A DNA stretch of 57,919 nucleotides from DATLYB01 sp964502525. Lineage in GTDB: Bacteria; Bacteroidota; Bacteroidia; Chitinophagales; CAIOSU01. The stretch spans positions 1 to 57,919 of the forward strand of contig CAZCXH010000007.1 in assembly GCA_964502525.1 (NCBI GenBank). The letters run 5' to 3'. Each line of letters begins with the position of its first letter. Position 1 is the first letter of the stretch. The position numbers and the translations under genes are program-made. Shown here one piece after another: positions 9,024 to 19,682 of the stretch. The notes under the pieces were generated by a model, which ran no database searches, was not told where the DNA came from, and was given only the letters and a program-made list of their open reading frames with translations.

Positions 9024-9971
9024 ATGGAAGAGCGCTTTAACGGCTACCGGATTGAAAGGCTGAACGAGAACAATATCTACGACCTGTGTTACTTATTCAA
9101 GGCTGTTCACAACAGGATTATTTCAGTTGAATATTTCAGGAGAAAATTTGAAACGGAATGGACCGGAAAAAAGTACATAGGATACTTTGCATATTCGGAA
9201 AGTGCAGAGCCGGCCGCGTTCTATGCCGTATTTCCCTGTTTTATAACTGATGGAAAAACTATCGCGCTTGCCTGCCAGTCAGGCGACTCCATCACCAACC
9301 CAAAGTATCAGAAAAAAGGGCTGTTTGTTTTCCTTGCTGAAAGGACCTATCGCCTCGCGGAATCCGAAGGAATCAAAATGGTATTCGGATTCCCGAATCA
9401 ATATTCATCGCATGGGCTTTTCGATAAAGCCGATTGGAACAGGTTTGAAAACTTTAATGACTATGAAATCAACTACCGAAGCATACCATTATATAATCTG
9501 TCGCATAAATTTGAAATCCTGCAGCCACTCTACAGGATATACTTTGGATTTCTACGCCTTTTTATAGGCTCATCTGAAGGAATGAACAATTCCAACATTG
9601 ACGATGGCACCTTTGGAATAATGAGGGACAGCAAATTCTACTTGTATAAAAGGTATGAACGATCCTATTTTGTAAAATGGAAAGGCTTTATGCTCTGGAT
9701 AAAGTTTGACAATGGGATCATGATTGGGGATATTGAAAAGTTTGATGTTGAAAAATGCTACGGAGACTTTTTCAACGCTCTCCGGCAACTATGCTTTGTG
9801 CTTGGCGTGAACAAAGCAAGAATTTCCTGTTCTCCGGACTCCTTTGCTGATAAATTGTTTTCAAAAACCGGTACTCCGACCAAAGGATTGGACGCGGGTT
9901 ACAGGATATTCGATGAGAGTCTTTTGCTCAAAAGCATGAAATTCACTCCGGGAGACATGGATACGTTTTGA
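9024..9971 (+). CDS. GNAT-family acetyltransferase
   Basis: The 315-residue protein has an N-terminal GNAT half. Residues about 75-110 read ALACQSGDSITNPKYQKKGL, followed by FVFLAERTYRLAESEGIKMV, which is the acetyl-CoA-binding beta-bulge and helix, and VFGFPNQYSSHGLF is the following strand. The C-terminal half resembles a second, degenerate GNAT fold, as in related proteins of glycan clusters. The protein probably N-acylates an amino sugar. It is the last gene of the operon; about 215 bases with no gene follow before the giant adhesin gene. Confidence 0.7.
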   Translation: MEERFNGYRIERLNENNIYDLCYLFKAVHNRIISVEYFRRKFETEWTGKKYIGYFAYSESAEPAAFYAVFPCFITDGKTIALACQSGDSITNPKYQKKGLFVFLAERTYRLAESEGIKMVFGFPNQYSSHGLFDKADWNRFENFNDYEINYRSIPLYNLSHKFEILQPLYRIYFGFLRLFIGSSEGMNNSNIDDGTFGIMRDSKFYLYKRYERSYFVKWKGFMLWIKFDNGIMIGDIEKFDVEKCYGDFFNALRQLCFVLGVNKARISCSPDSFADKLFSKTGTPTKGLDAGYRIFDESLLLKSMKFTPGDMDTF

Positions 9972-10188
9972 ACTTGCAGAATGCTTCTCAGAAGGGCGAA
10001 TCCGCACACTGCTGGAGCCGTAAAATAATTGGCGGTTTATTTTCTTTTTAGTTAGCTTTAGGTTATCTTTAGAATGCAATTACCTGTTTTCACTTAAGTA
10101 ATTTGCCCCTTTATAGCAATTAAGAGTCAAAATTTATGCTCTGAGGAAGTTTTACCCATCAAAGTAATCTGATAAATAAATAGTGCCT

Positions 10189-13100
10189 ATGCTTTGTGCA
10201 ATCTTGGGAAAAGATCGTGCAGTGTGCCTTCCCTTAATGGTTTTGCTCTTGCTTTCTCACAATATAAACGCCCAGACTACTTATACCTGGACATCGTCCG
10301 GGAGTACGGATTGGGGCACCGCAGCAAACTGGTCGCCCAACGGAATACCCGGTGCCAACGTTGGGGACAAAGTTATTTTTGATGGAAGCGGAGCGGCTGA
10401 TTGCAACTTGGACCAGAACAGGACGGTGGCTTATTTTGAAATGTCGGGGTATGCAGGTCAATTTTTTCAGGGTTTGTACACTTTAACGGTTAATCCCGCT
10501 GGAGCGGGCGGCACTCCAGCTACAGATGCAATGATCATCAATAATGGCACTTTTACCGGAGGGTCCAATTCATTGGTGGTGCAGGGAAATTTTAGCTTGC
10601 AGGCAGGAACCTTCACCTGCCCGGCACGCTTTTGGTTTGAAGGAGACACCTTCCGCCATTCTTCGGGCAGCACGTTCGGTCATAATAACGGAAAGATGAT
10701 TTTTCATACAATCAATCCCTTCAACGGTGGCAGGATGAACATTTATGGCGATGGAACCACCACCTTTTTTAAGGTTGATTTTCTTGCGAATTGGCCCGCT
10801 AATTCTGATAACATATTTTATATAAACAATAGTATTACCGTATTGGACACTTTGCGGAAGGTGGGAAATAAAAGCAACAGGATTTTTGGACCTGGCGATA
10901 TTATCGTGAAGGGGAATATGATGCTTGACTATTACCTTGGTTATAATTGGGGCGATGTAAAATTTGTGTTTAATAATACTGTTGGAAACCAGTACCTGGT
11001 GGGATATGGCACTACCTATACAGATACGTATGTTGAAAACGTCATTGTGGATAAAGCGTCAGGCGGGCTTGTTTTCAAAAAATTCATCTCGATAGCAGGC
11101 GACCTGAGATTGATAAATGGCGCCATCATTGATTCTGCAATATTTATCCAATTCGTCAGTAACGGAACAATTGCCGGACGATTCCATTTGAATAATGCGT
11201 GGATAAACTCCTTTGGCACCTTTGATCAAAGGACTATTAATGGAGTTTTAACTGTGGATAGCGTATTGCGTTTTGCAGGGCACAACGGAGCGGATACTTA
11301 TGGCGATACCATAGAAGCCAAGGGAAACATTGAGGTATATTGGCCATTACCCGGGGGGCTGAATTTCAGCGGAGGCAATGCAAGAGTGATCATCAACGGG
11401 GATCGGGATCAGCATTTAACAAGCAACAGGACGCGCGGAATAGGTTTGCTTCCATATATAATAATTGACAAGCCGCCCGGAAGCACTCTTTTCATTCACG
11501 ATACCATTAGTGTAGAGCGCAGCTGGACTTATATCCGCGGGGACGTGGATGCGATAACCTATAATTCATACATCTATTTTGGGTATCAAATAAATCCCTA
11601 CTGCCCCAGCACCAATGCCTATCCGGACAATGGAACTTATTTCATTGATGGGGAAGGACCATCGGGAAGCTACATGCTTTTTAATAAAATGGAGATTGAG
11701 CAGAACAGGAAACTCGAGGGGGATGTGCACATTAAAGAGAAATTAATCATTAATGATGATAACCTCGCTTTGAACGGTCACGATTTGTACTTTGAAAATT
11801 CTGCCAATTCATTCATACAAAGAACAACCGGCTACATTTTCAGCGAAACATCCTCACCCCCAAGCAGCATTCGCTGGTATATTGACAATGCGGGCGCAGG
11901 AACCAATTATACCTTTCCGTTCGCTACCGTGGAGTTACCGGGCACAAGTTGCAGCATGAAACCTATTTTCTTTGATTTATCCGTGCAATCTGCAGGAATA
12001 CCTTTTTCAGGCGACACCGGCTGGATTTCCGTTGCCACCTATCCTACCAATCCCAACGTGCCTGCTAATAACCGGCCTTTCCCCCCGGGGGTTACGAATA
12101 TCAATAATGCCGCAGGCTTAGATAATTCTCAGGGCGAGTTGGATCGCTATTGGGTGTTCAAGTGCGATGGCTATGCAACCAATCCCACTGTATCTATGAC
12201 TTTTCGTTATTCTGAAAAGGACTGGGGTGCGGGATTCAATCAGATCACCGAAGCAAATATGCGTCCCCACCAGTGGAATGGCGCTAATGCGTGGAGCAAC
12301 CATAATGGAACAGGCACTATCAACACCGCCACCAATACATCAACCGTGAGCAATGTAACCACCTGCAGCGCCTTCACGCTCGTTGATTCCACCGTATCGG
12401 TGCAACTGGTATTCAGCGCCAGCGATACGAGCATCTGTGTTGGTGAAACTATCAAGTTTGTTGATGACAACGCAACTCCGCCTTCTTCCCGCACATGGCA
12501 CTTTCCCGGAGGAACACCTTCAACTTCAACCGCTGCAAGCCCGAACATACGGTATGATACTGCCGGATGCCATGATGCCATCATGTGGGCTACGTACAAC
12601 TCAATACAATATAAGGATACTTTTGAATGTTACATTCATGTAAGCGACTCATTCAGCATTTCCCTTGCGAGCACCAATGTACTGTGCTATGGAAACAACA
12701 ATGGAACCATTAGTGTAAGCGTAAGCAGGCTGGGAACTTACAGCTATTCATGGAGCGATGGCGGACCTGCTACGCAAAACAGAACCGGCTTGGGTCCTGG
12801 AACGTATGTCGTCACCGTTGCAGATGCGGCTGTAATTGGCTGCGACAGAACAGACTCCGTTACCATTACAGAACCTGCTGCTCCTTTATCGGTTGTTATC
12901 AGCAACGTTCAGGACGCGGCCTGCTCGTGTGATGGTAGAGCCACCGCTACTCCATCAGGTGGTACAGGACCTTATTCTTATCAATGGGACAGCTCGGGGA
13001 CCGCGCAAACCTCCACTACCCTCTGCCCCGGACTTAGAAGCGTTACCATTACCGATGCCAATGGTTGCACTGTTTCCGATACGGTGACGATTAACATCAA

Positions 13101-16100
13101 TGCCATTCCGTTGATTATTACCATTGACACGGTTATACCGGTGACATGCAATGGAAGATGCGATGGACAGGCAACCGTATCCGCATCGGGCGGTGTTGGC
13201 GGCTACAGCTACTCCTGGAGTTGCTGGGGGCAGACAACTCAAACCGCTGTCAATCTCTGCGCTGGAGTTTGCGATGTCATGGTTACGGATACGGGAGGAT
13301 GCACAGCAACCGCATTCACAAATATTCCTCAGCCGGACAGCTTGAAAATAACCGTGATCGCTTACGATATTTCCTCTTTTGGCGCAAATGATGGAAGGGT
13401 AAGGGCGATAGTTACGGGCGGAACACTTCCTTATTCATTAACCCATTCTCCTGCAACAGGCAGAATTGATACTGTTATTCTCCCGCAGGATAGCATTGAC
13501 CAACTGCCACCGGTGGAAATGTGCTTCAGCGTGTTTGACATCAAAGGTTGCTTGGCTCAATCGTGCGACTCTGTTTCCGAACCCCTTCCTCCGTTTGTGG
13601 TAGATTCAATTGATTGGACCGATGTTACCTGTCCCGGTGTGAATGACGGCACGGCTTGGGTTATTGCCACCGGTGGCACGAACTCTTTCAGCTATAGCTG
13701 GAGCGATATCAACGGCACAACCGATTCTCTTGTTACAGGACTGCCTCCGGGATTGGTTACCGTAACAATAACGGATAACGGAACAGGAAGCACCATCACC
13801 GGAAGCGTTACAATTGGACAGGCAACAGGAACACCTATTACATTCACGCCTAATATTCAGCCTGTGTTCTGCAATGGAGGCTGCGATGGCATGGCTTGGG
13901 TGTTGAGCGGCAGCATTACCGGAGGCGTCCCGCCTTATTCCTTCTCATGGAGCACAGGTTCAGCCAACGATACTGTCATGAACCTTTGCGCTGGCGATTA
14001 CCATGTTACCGTTACGGACAGTGCGGGTTGTTCCGCGCCCAACATCAATCCTATTACCGTAAGTGAGCCTCCACCCATTGGAATTTCCCAAACCATCACT
14101 TCTGTCACTTGTCCGGGTGGCAGCAATGGAGCCATATCCATCAGTATTGCAGGCGGCAATCCCGGAGGGTTTACACAACTTTGGTCAACAGGACAGACAA
14201 CCGCAGCAATTAACAGTCTGACGGAGGGTTTTTATTCTGTAATTGTAAGCGATGTTCTTTCGTGTACTGCGACAGAAAGCTATTCGGTTGGTGTTGGCAG
14301 CCGATTCGAAATTTCTGCCAATGTGATGAACGCTTCATGCGGGAGCAATGACGGTGCCATCAACCTCACAGTGCTTTCCGGTACGGCAACAAGCTACTCA
14401 TGGACCAACGGCAGGACAACCGAAGATATTGACACGCTTGCATCTGGGCAATACACAGTGACGGTTACTGCCGGAACCTGTTCGCAAACACTTACAGCCA
14501 CGGTTGAAGATGCAGGCGGTCCAACTGTCAGCGGTTCTGTTACGAATGCTGCAAATTGCAATACCAGCGATGGAAGCATCAACCTTACCGTTACGAACGG
14601 ACTTGGCGCCTACGCTTATTCATGGTCGCATGGTCCTGCTACTCAAAATGTATCGGGCCTTAATCGAGGGTCTTATACTGTCACAGTGACTGACGATACT
14701 ACTTTATGCACGTCCATTTCAACCTTCGATGTTGGCGTGGTAAATGGAATCAGCCTCAGCGGTGCAGTTACAGATGCAGCTTGCAATCAGAAGGATGGAG
14801 CCATTGATCTCACAGTGCTGACCGGATCGGGTGGTTATGTTTATAAATGGTCAAACGGAGCATTAACCCCCGACATCACCGGTTTGGGATTTGGCACCTA
14901 TGGCGTGACGGTTACCGACAACACCGGCTGTACCGGCAGCGGCTGGTTTGCGGTGAGTGAAAACGGTCCTTCCATTTCAGGAGCAGTTACAAACGTTTCC
15001 TGCTACGGGAAAAATGATGGAGCCATTACCCTCACCGTCAGCGGGATTAACACTTATGTCTGGTCAACAGGAGCGGTGTCGGCAAGCCTCAGCAACTTGC
15101 TTCCCGGCACTTATTCTGTAACTGTAAATGATACCTCTCTTTGTGCCAGCACTGAAGTGTTTGGCGTGACAGAGCCTGATGCGCTCGCATTGGCTGCAGA
15201 CCGAAGCGGCATTTCTTGCGGGGGCGCTGATGACGGATGGATTGATTTGACGGTAAGCGGAGGAACAACGAACTACGCCTACAGTTGGACGGGTCCTAAT
15301 CCTTATTCTACTCAGGATATCAGCAATCTTTCTCCCGGTTCATATAATGTCACCACCACTGATTCCAATTCATGCACGTCAAGTTTATCATCCATCGAAA
15401 TTACCGAACCGGATCCGATGGCGCTGACGATTGATACGGTGAGGGTGAGTTGCGGGGGAGCGGCAGACGGGCAGGCTTCTGTTACTGTTGTTGGAGGGGT
15501 ACCCGTTTATGAATATCTCTGGAGCAGAGGAATTCCAATTGACAGCAGCACGGTGACGAACCTTGATACAGGTTCGATAAGCGTAACCGTAACAGATGCT
15601 AACGGCTGCACTGCATCCGGAAGCAGCGTGATCAATCAGCAGCCTCCTTTGACTGTTTCTATCAGCAAAACCGACATCAGTTGTTTCGGGCTGACTGATG
15701 GACAAGCCGCTGCGGTTGCGGGAGGGGGAACGCCCGGTTATCGTTATGCGTGGAGCAAGGGAACTCCGCAATTGCCGGACAGCAGCACCGTGATGAATCT
15801 TGATTCAGGCTACGTGGCGGTTACAGTGACCGACTCAAAAAATTGCATTGCCAGCGATAGCGTAAGAATCATTGAACCCGCAGAGCTAACCATTGCAATC
15901 ATTTCTGATTCTGTGAACTGTTTCGGTGGAAGCGATGGCAGCGCAACGGTAACCCCTTCCGGTGGTACAGTACCTTATACTTACACGTGGAATCCGGCAA
16001 CTTCAAACGACAGCATCATCATCAATTTGGCGATAGGAGTTGTCTATGTAACCGTTACGGATTTCAGGAGTTGCACCGCTTTGGACACGACCACGGTTTT

Positions 16101-18585
16101 TCAGCCGGATTCATTAACGCTAATGATGACCAGCACCAATAATATCTGCGCGAATGGCGCAAATGGAACGGCAACAGTCTCCGTTAGCGGAGGCACTCCC
16201 GGCTATGCCTACTCGTGGTCGCCTGTCGGACAGCCCGGAAATTCGGACAGTTTAAGGATTCAGTTGCCGGTCGGTCCTGTTTCAGTGACTGTGAGTGATT
16301 GGCGCAATTGCTCCAAAACAGCAAGTGTGAACATCACATCACCTCCAGCCATCACACTGACATTAAATCAAATCAACATCAGTTGCTTTGGCGAGGATGA
16401 CGGCAGGGCTTATGTGGCTGCGGGCGGGGGCAGTCCGGGATATGCCTACTTATGGAATAGCGGAACCCCGCCATTAAACCTTGATTCCGTTACCGGCTTG
16501 GGGCCCGATACCGTCACCATAAGGGTTACGGATTCTCTCGGTTGTACTAAAGATTCTTTCCTGAATATCATTGAGCCTGCCGAAATCACGCTTGCGATGG
16601 ACAGCGTGAATATCAGTTGCTACGGGCTGACGGATGGAGAAGCTTCGGTTATCGCGGGCGGTGGAACTCCCGGATTTACCTATTCATGGAATACGGGTGA
16701 CACCACGCCTTCCATCACTAGTCAGGCAGCAGGAATTAAAATCGTCACAGTAACAGATTTGCGCTTGTGTACAAATATGGATAGCGTTAATGTTATCCAG
16801 CCTCCACAGATAATAATTGATTCTATCATTCAAACGAATGTTTCCTGCTATAACGGAAGCAATGGAACCGCGCAGGTTTTGGTAATCGGTGGTACGCCTT
16901 CGCAGCCGGGAGCAGCAGGATATGTTTATGCATGGAATCCACCGGGGACGCCTGTTCCACCGGATGATAAAACGACCAATCTGTCAGCGGGAACGGTTAA
17001 TGTAACCGTTACTGATTCAAGAGGATGCGAAGCGGACACCAATGCGCTCATCACCCAGCCTGCCGATTCCATCAGCACGGCAATTTCAAAAACTGATGTT
17101 TCCTGCTTTGGCGGAAATAACGGAACGGCAAAAGTTGTAGCATCAGGAGGAACGCCATCCCAATCGGGTGCTGCCGGATACACTTATTCGTGGAATCCTC
17201 CGGGAACTCCAACCCCGCCCGGAGATTCAGTCAGCGGCCTTTCAACGGGACAGGTTGTGGTGATTGTTACGGATGCAAATGGTTGTACAAAATCTGACAA
17301 CATCACACTCAATCAACCGCCCGATTTGGTTCTTACAATGAGTGTTGACAGCAACACCAACTGCTACGGAGGAACAACCGGAGGATTGACGGTAAATTTA
17401 GTTGGCGGTACTCCCAATTACAATTACAGTTGGTCAACATCTGAACAATTACCCAATACGCCTCTTGCAAGTCATAGCATTGACAATTTGGGAGTTGGTT
17501 CTTACACCGTGTTTGTTACGGATGCCAATGGATGTCCAAAGCAAGCGGACACCACGATCATTGAAAGACCAGGTCCTCAAATTGCCGCCAATGGCATCGT
17601 TCTTGACCAGCCGACCTGCGATCGGGATGACGGCTCTATCACGTTAAACGTCACGACTGCGGATCCCGGACTGACATATTCGTGGAGTCCTTCGAATTTG
17701 GGTACCGGAGATAATCCGAGGATTACTTTACCGGAAGGCGTTTACAACGTAACCATTACGGATGCCAGCGCATGTGATACTTTTCTTACGATAAACCTGG
17801 TTGAAATTCCCGGTCCACAAGTTCAGTTCGAAAAAATAAAAGACTCCTATTGCGATGATAATGATGGGCAAGCAACAGCAATAATTACCGGAGGCACTCC
17901 GACCTATTCGTTCACATGGATTGATGAAAGCAACACAACTATTTCAACTGACTCAGTTATTACAGGCCTGGTAGAAGGGTTATACAGCTTGATTGTCTCG
18001 GATGCAAATGCCTGCGACACTCAAATCAATTTTTCCATCTCGAATATCGCATCGCCCAATGCCCAAATCTCCCCTGTATCTCCGCAAACGATCTACGTTG
18101 GGCAGGTGATTGAGCTATCCGCCACTTCTGATATTCCAACTTCGGTTTTTTCGTGGTCGCCCTCAAAGGGATTGACCTGCACAGGTTGCACACAACCGGC
18201 AGCCAACCCTTCATCCACCACAACTTATGTTTTGGCTGTTGTTGATGCAGGTACGCAATGCACCGATACCGCTTACATTACTATTATCGTGAAAGACGAA
18301 GACAATATTTTCGTCCCCAACGTCATAACTCCCAACGGTGACGGCATCAACGATTACTGGAACATTGCCGATCTGCTCGAAGTTTTTCCTGATAATGAGG
18401 TGGTGGTTATCAACCGCTGGGGCGATGAGGTTTTCAGGCAGAAGAATTACGGCAGCGCTCAAAGCAGCAAATGGAATGGCTTTTACAAAGGCGAGAAACT
18501 GCCTGACGGCACCTATTACTACCTTATCAAGCTGAACAACATTGACAAAACGGTAACGGGACCAATCACAATAATTTCGGAATAA
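10189..18585 (+). CDS. Giant SprB-repeat surface adhesin with type B T9SS sorting domain
   Basis: The product is about 2,800 residues. A signal peptide (LPLMVLLLLSHNINAQ) is followed by about 650 residues of secreted beta-rich sequence starting TWTSSGSTDWGTAANWSP, then a PKD-like domain near residue 740. From about residue 830 to 2620 I count some 23 SprB-like repeats of roughly 70-85 residues, each with C-x-G-x-x-D/N-G near the start, a YSW core and a VTVTDANGC-like end. The C-terminus (about 2705-2798) has FVPNVITPNGDGINDYW and ends in a short beta domain, the type B T9SS sorting domain. SprB-type proteins are surface filaments used in gliding or adhesion. I chose the ATG at 10189; a GTG six bases upstream is possible. 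The two PorP/SprF genes that follow support T9SS export. Confidence 0.9.
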   Translation: MLCAILGKDRAVCLPLMVLLLLSHNINAQTTYTWTSSGSTDWGTAANWSPNGIPGANVGDKVIFDGSGAADCNLDQNRTVAYFEMSGYAGQFFQGLYTLTVNPAGAGGTPATDAMIINNGTFTGGSNSLVVQGNFSLQAGTFTCPARFWFEGDTFRHSSGSTFGHNNGKMIFHTINPFNGGRMNIYGDGTTTFFKVDFLANWPANSDNIFYINNSITVLDTLRKVGNKSNRIFGPGDIIVKGNMMLDYYLGYNWGDVKFVFNNTVGNQYLVGYGTTYTDTYVENVIVDKASGGLVFKKFISIAGDLRLINGAIIDSAIFIQFVSNGTIAGRFHLNNAWINSFGTFDQRTINGVLTVDSVLRFAGHNGADTYGDTIEAKGNIEVYWPLPGGLNFSGGNARVIINGDRDQHLTSNRTRGIGLLPYIIIDKPPGSTLFIHDTISVERSWTYIRGDVDAITYNSYIYFGYQINPYCPSTNAYPDNGTYFIDGEGPSGSYMLFNKMEIEQNRKLEGDVHIKEKLIINDDNLALNGHDLYFENSANSFIQRTTGYIFSETSSPPSSIRWYIDNAGAGTNYTFPFATVELPGTSCSMKPIFFDLSVQSAGIPFSGDTGWISVATYPTNPNVPANNRPFPPGVTNINNAAGLDNSQGELDRYWVFKCDGYATNPTVSMTFRYSEKDWGAGFNQITEANMRPHQWNGANAWSNHNGTGTINTATNTSTVSNVTTCSAFTLVDSTVSVQLVFSASDTSICVGETIKFVDDNATPPSSRTWHFPGGTPSTSTAASPNIRYDTAGCHDAIMWATYNSIQYKDTFECYIHVSDSFSISLASTNVLCYGNNNGTISVSVSRLGTYSYSWSDGGPATQNRTGLGPGTYVVTVADAAVIGCDRTDSVTITEPAAPLSVVISNVQDAACSCDGRATATPSGGTGPYSYQWDSSGTAQTSTTLCPGLRSVTITDANGCTVSDTVTININAIPLIITIDTVIPVTCNGRCDGQATVSASGGVGGYSYSWSCWGQTTQTAVNLCAGVCDVMVTDTGGCTATAFTNIPQPDSLKITVIAYDISSFGANDGRVRAIVTGGTLPYSLTHSPATGRIDTVILPQDSIDQLPPVEMCFSVFDIKGCLAQSCDSVSEPLPPFVVDSIDWTDVTCPGVNDGTAWVIATGGTNSFSYSWSDINGTTDSLVTGLPPGLVTVTITDNGTGSTITGSVTIGQATGTPITFTPNIQPVFCNGGCDGMAWVLSGSITGGVPPYSFSWSTGSANDTVMNLCAGDYHVTVTDSAGCSAPNINPITVSEPPPIGISQTITSVTCPGGSNGAISISIAGGNPGGFTQLWSTGQTTAAINSLTEGFYSVIVSDVLSCTATESYSVGVGSRFEISANVMNASCGSNDGAINLTVLSGTATSYSWTNGRTTEDIDTLASGQYTVTVTAGTCSQTLTATVEDAGGPTVSGSVTNAANCNTSDGSINLTVTNGLGAYAYSWSHGPATQNVSGLNRGSYTVTVTDDTTLCTSISTFDVGVVNGISLSGAVTDAACNQKDGAIDLTVLTGSGGYVYKWSNGALTPDITGLGFGTYGVTVTDNTGCTGSGWFAVSENGPSISGAVTNVSCYGKNDGAITLTVSGINTYVWSTGAVSASLSNLLPGTYSVTVNDTSLCASTEVFGVTEPDALALAADRSGISCGGADDGWIDLTVSGGTTNYAYSWTGPNPYSTQDISNLSPGSYNVTTTDSNSCTSSLSSIEITEPDPMALTIDTVRVSCGGAADGQASVTVVGGVPVYEYLWSRGIPIDSSTVTNLDTGSISVTVTDANGCTASGSSVINQQPPLTVSISKTDISCFGLTDGQAAAVAGGGTPGYRYAWSKGTPQLPDSSTVMNLDSGYVAVTVTDSKNCIASDSVRIIEPAELTIAIISDSVNCFGGSDGSATVTPSGGTVPYTYTWNPATSNDSIIINLAIGVVYVTVTDFRSCTALDTTTVFQPDSLTLMMTSTNNICANGANGTATVSVSGGTPGYAYSWSPVGQPGNSDSLRIQLPVGPVSVTVSDWRNCSKTASVNITSPPAITLTLNQINISCFGEDDGRAYVAAGGGSPGYAYLWNSGTPPLNLDSVTGLGPDTVTIRVTDSLGCTKDSFLNIIEPAEITLAMDSVNISCYGLTDGEASVIAGGGTPGFTYSWNTGDTTPSITSQAAGIKIVTVTDLRLCTNMDSVNVIQPPQIIIDSIIQTNVSCYNGSNGTAQVLVIGGTPSQPGAAGYVYAWNPPGTPVPPDDKTTNLSAGTVNVTVTDSRGCEADTNALITQPADSISTAISKTDVSCFGGNNGTAKVVASGGTPSQSGAAGYTYSWNPPGTPTPPGDSVSGLSTGQVVVIVTDANGCTKSDNITLNQPPDLVLTMSVDSNTNCYGGTTGGLTVNLVGGTPNYNYSWSTSEQLPNTPLASHSIDNLGVGSYTVFVTDANGCPKQADTTIIERPGPQIAANGIVLDQPTCDRDDGSITLNVTTADPGLTYSWSPSNLGTGDNPRITLPEGVYNVTITDASACDTFLTINLVEIPGPQVQFEKIKDSYCDDNDGQATAIITGGTPTYSFTWIDESNTTISTDSVITGLVEGLYSLIVSDANACDTQINFSISNIASPNAQISPVSPQTIYVGQVIELSATSDIPTSVFSWSPSKGLTCTGCTQPAANPSSTTTYVLAVVDAGTQCTDTAYITIIVKDEDNIFVPNVITPNGDGINDYWNIADLLEVFPDNEVVVINRWGDEVFRQKNYGSAQSSKWNGFYKGEKLPDGTYYYLIKLNNIDKTVTGPITIISE

Positions 18586-18586
18586 G

Positions 18587-19678
18587 ATGGAACAGATTAC
18601 TAACAGCCTTACCCCTGCCCCCTTACCAAAGGAGAAGGGTATCCGGAGTTTTACGACTCTGAAGGAATTCAATATTTTTCATTTGCTTTTTGCTTTGTTG
18701 TCCTTTGCCTTTTTTAATTCCTCCGCCCAGCAAATCCCCATCTTCAGCCTCTATCACGAAAACGGTTACATCCTTAATCCTGCCATCACGGGATTTGAAG
18801 GGCTTGGTGTAGCCGGCATATCCTACCGCCATCAATGGATGAAAGTGGAGGATGCGCCCAATACATTGAGCGCAGGTTACCGTATGCCTTTCTACAGCAA
18901 GGGCGACCAGTTCCAAAAGGCAGGCAATTTTATTGGTACCGGAGCTTTTCTGATGATGGACAAAACAGGTCCTACTTCCAATCTTTCCGGAAATCTCACT
19001 TTCGCTTATCACATTTCTTTTGCCAAAATCAATCCTTTTTCGTGGGCAGGATTTTTACGCAAAAGCCACCTTTCACTCGGATTAAATTTTTCCATCAATC
19101 AATACCGTCTTAATTCTACCGATCTGATTCCGGAATTGCCCAATGACCAGTTGGTGTTATCCGCTGATGATTCACGGGTGAGGCCTAACGCGGGGCTTGG
19201 TGTCTTTTATTACTACGACATGCTCTTCCTGGGGTTTTCATCGCCACAGGTGGTTCCCCTGAAGGTCAAGTATGAGGACGATGCGGGCGTGTCAACAATT
19301 GAAAAAATAAACCATTACTATATCGTTGCAGGAGGGAGGATTCCTTTTGGCGGCAAGGTGGCGCAGGTGAGGACTCCGAGGAAGAACTGGGCTTACAAGT
19401 TCTATTTGGAGCCTACGGTTTGGTTTAAAAAGGTGAGGGGCGCCCCCTACCAATATGATGCGCATCTGCGGTTCAGGCACAAAAACCTTTTCTGGCTTGG
19501 AGCAGGCTACCGCTCTTCAAAAACGGTCGTGATTGATGCCGGAGTGATGATCAAAAAACAAATCAAGCTTGCCTATGCTTATGATATGAGCGTTTCAGAT
19601 ATCAGCTCCTACCTTGGCGGGTCGCACGAATTCATCGTTGCCTTTAATATTGACTTCGGAGACAGGTACAGGAGGTAG
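18587..19678 (+). CDS. PorP/SprF-family T9SS outer-membrane protein (copy 1)
   Basis: The 363-residue protein has the PorP/SprF pattern: QQIPIFSLYHENGYILNPA after the signal peptide, ISYRHQWMKVEDAPNT, then alternating beta strands ending in YDMSVSDISSYLGGSHEFIV. SprF proteins sit in the outer membrane and are needed to export or attach SprB-type adhesins with type B sorting domains; this gene begins one base after such an adhesin gene ends. The first 20 or so residues (NSLTPAPLPKEKG) are encoded by a palindromic repeat also found between genes in many Bacteroidota. The hydrophobic signal core (FHLLFALLSFAFFNSSAQ) starts only after it. No other ATG lies between, so the long n-region may be real. 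Confidence 0.9.
   Translation: MEQITNSLTPAPLPKEKGIRSFTTLKEFNIFHLLFALLSFAFFNSSAQQIPIFSLYHENGYILNPAITGFEGLGVAGISYRHQWMKVEDAPNTLSAGYRMPFYSKGDQFQKAGNFIGTGAFLMMDKTGPTSNLSGNLTFAYHISFAKINPFSWAGFLRKSHLSLGLNFSINQYRLNSTDLIPELPNDQLVLSADDSRVRPNAGLGVFYYYDMLFLGFSSPQVVPLKVKYEDDAGVSTIEKINHYYIVAGGRIPFGGKVAQVRTPRKNWAYKFYLEPTVWFKKVRGAPYQYDAHLRFRHKNLFWLGAGYRSSKTVVIDAGVMIKKQIKLAYAYDMSVSDISSYLGGSHEFIVAFNIDFGDRYRR
18600..18645. repeat. Palindromic repeat element within the 5' end of a PorP/SprF gene
   Basis: The segment reads as CCTTACCCCTGCCCCCTTACC, then AAAGGAGAAGGG. It belongs to the C-rich/G-rich palindromic text ('ctcaccccctcccc ... ggagaggggt') that otherwise lies between genes in this window, for example near 37255 and 39035. 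Here it is in frame and translated, adding residues before a signal peptide. Confidence 0.55.
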
Positions 19679-19682
19679 TTTG

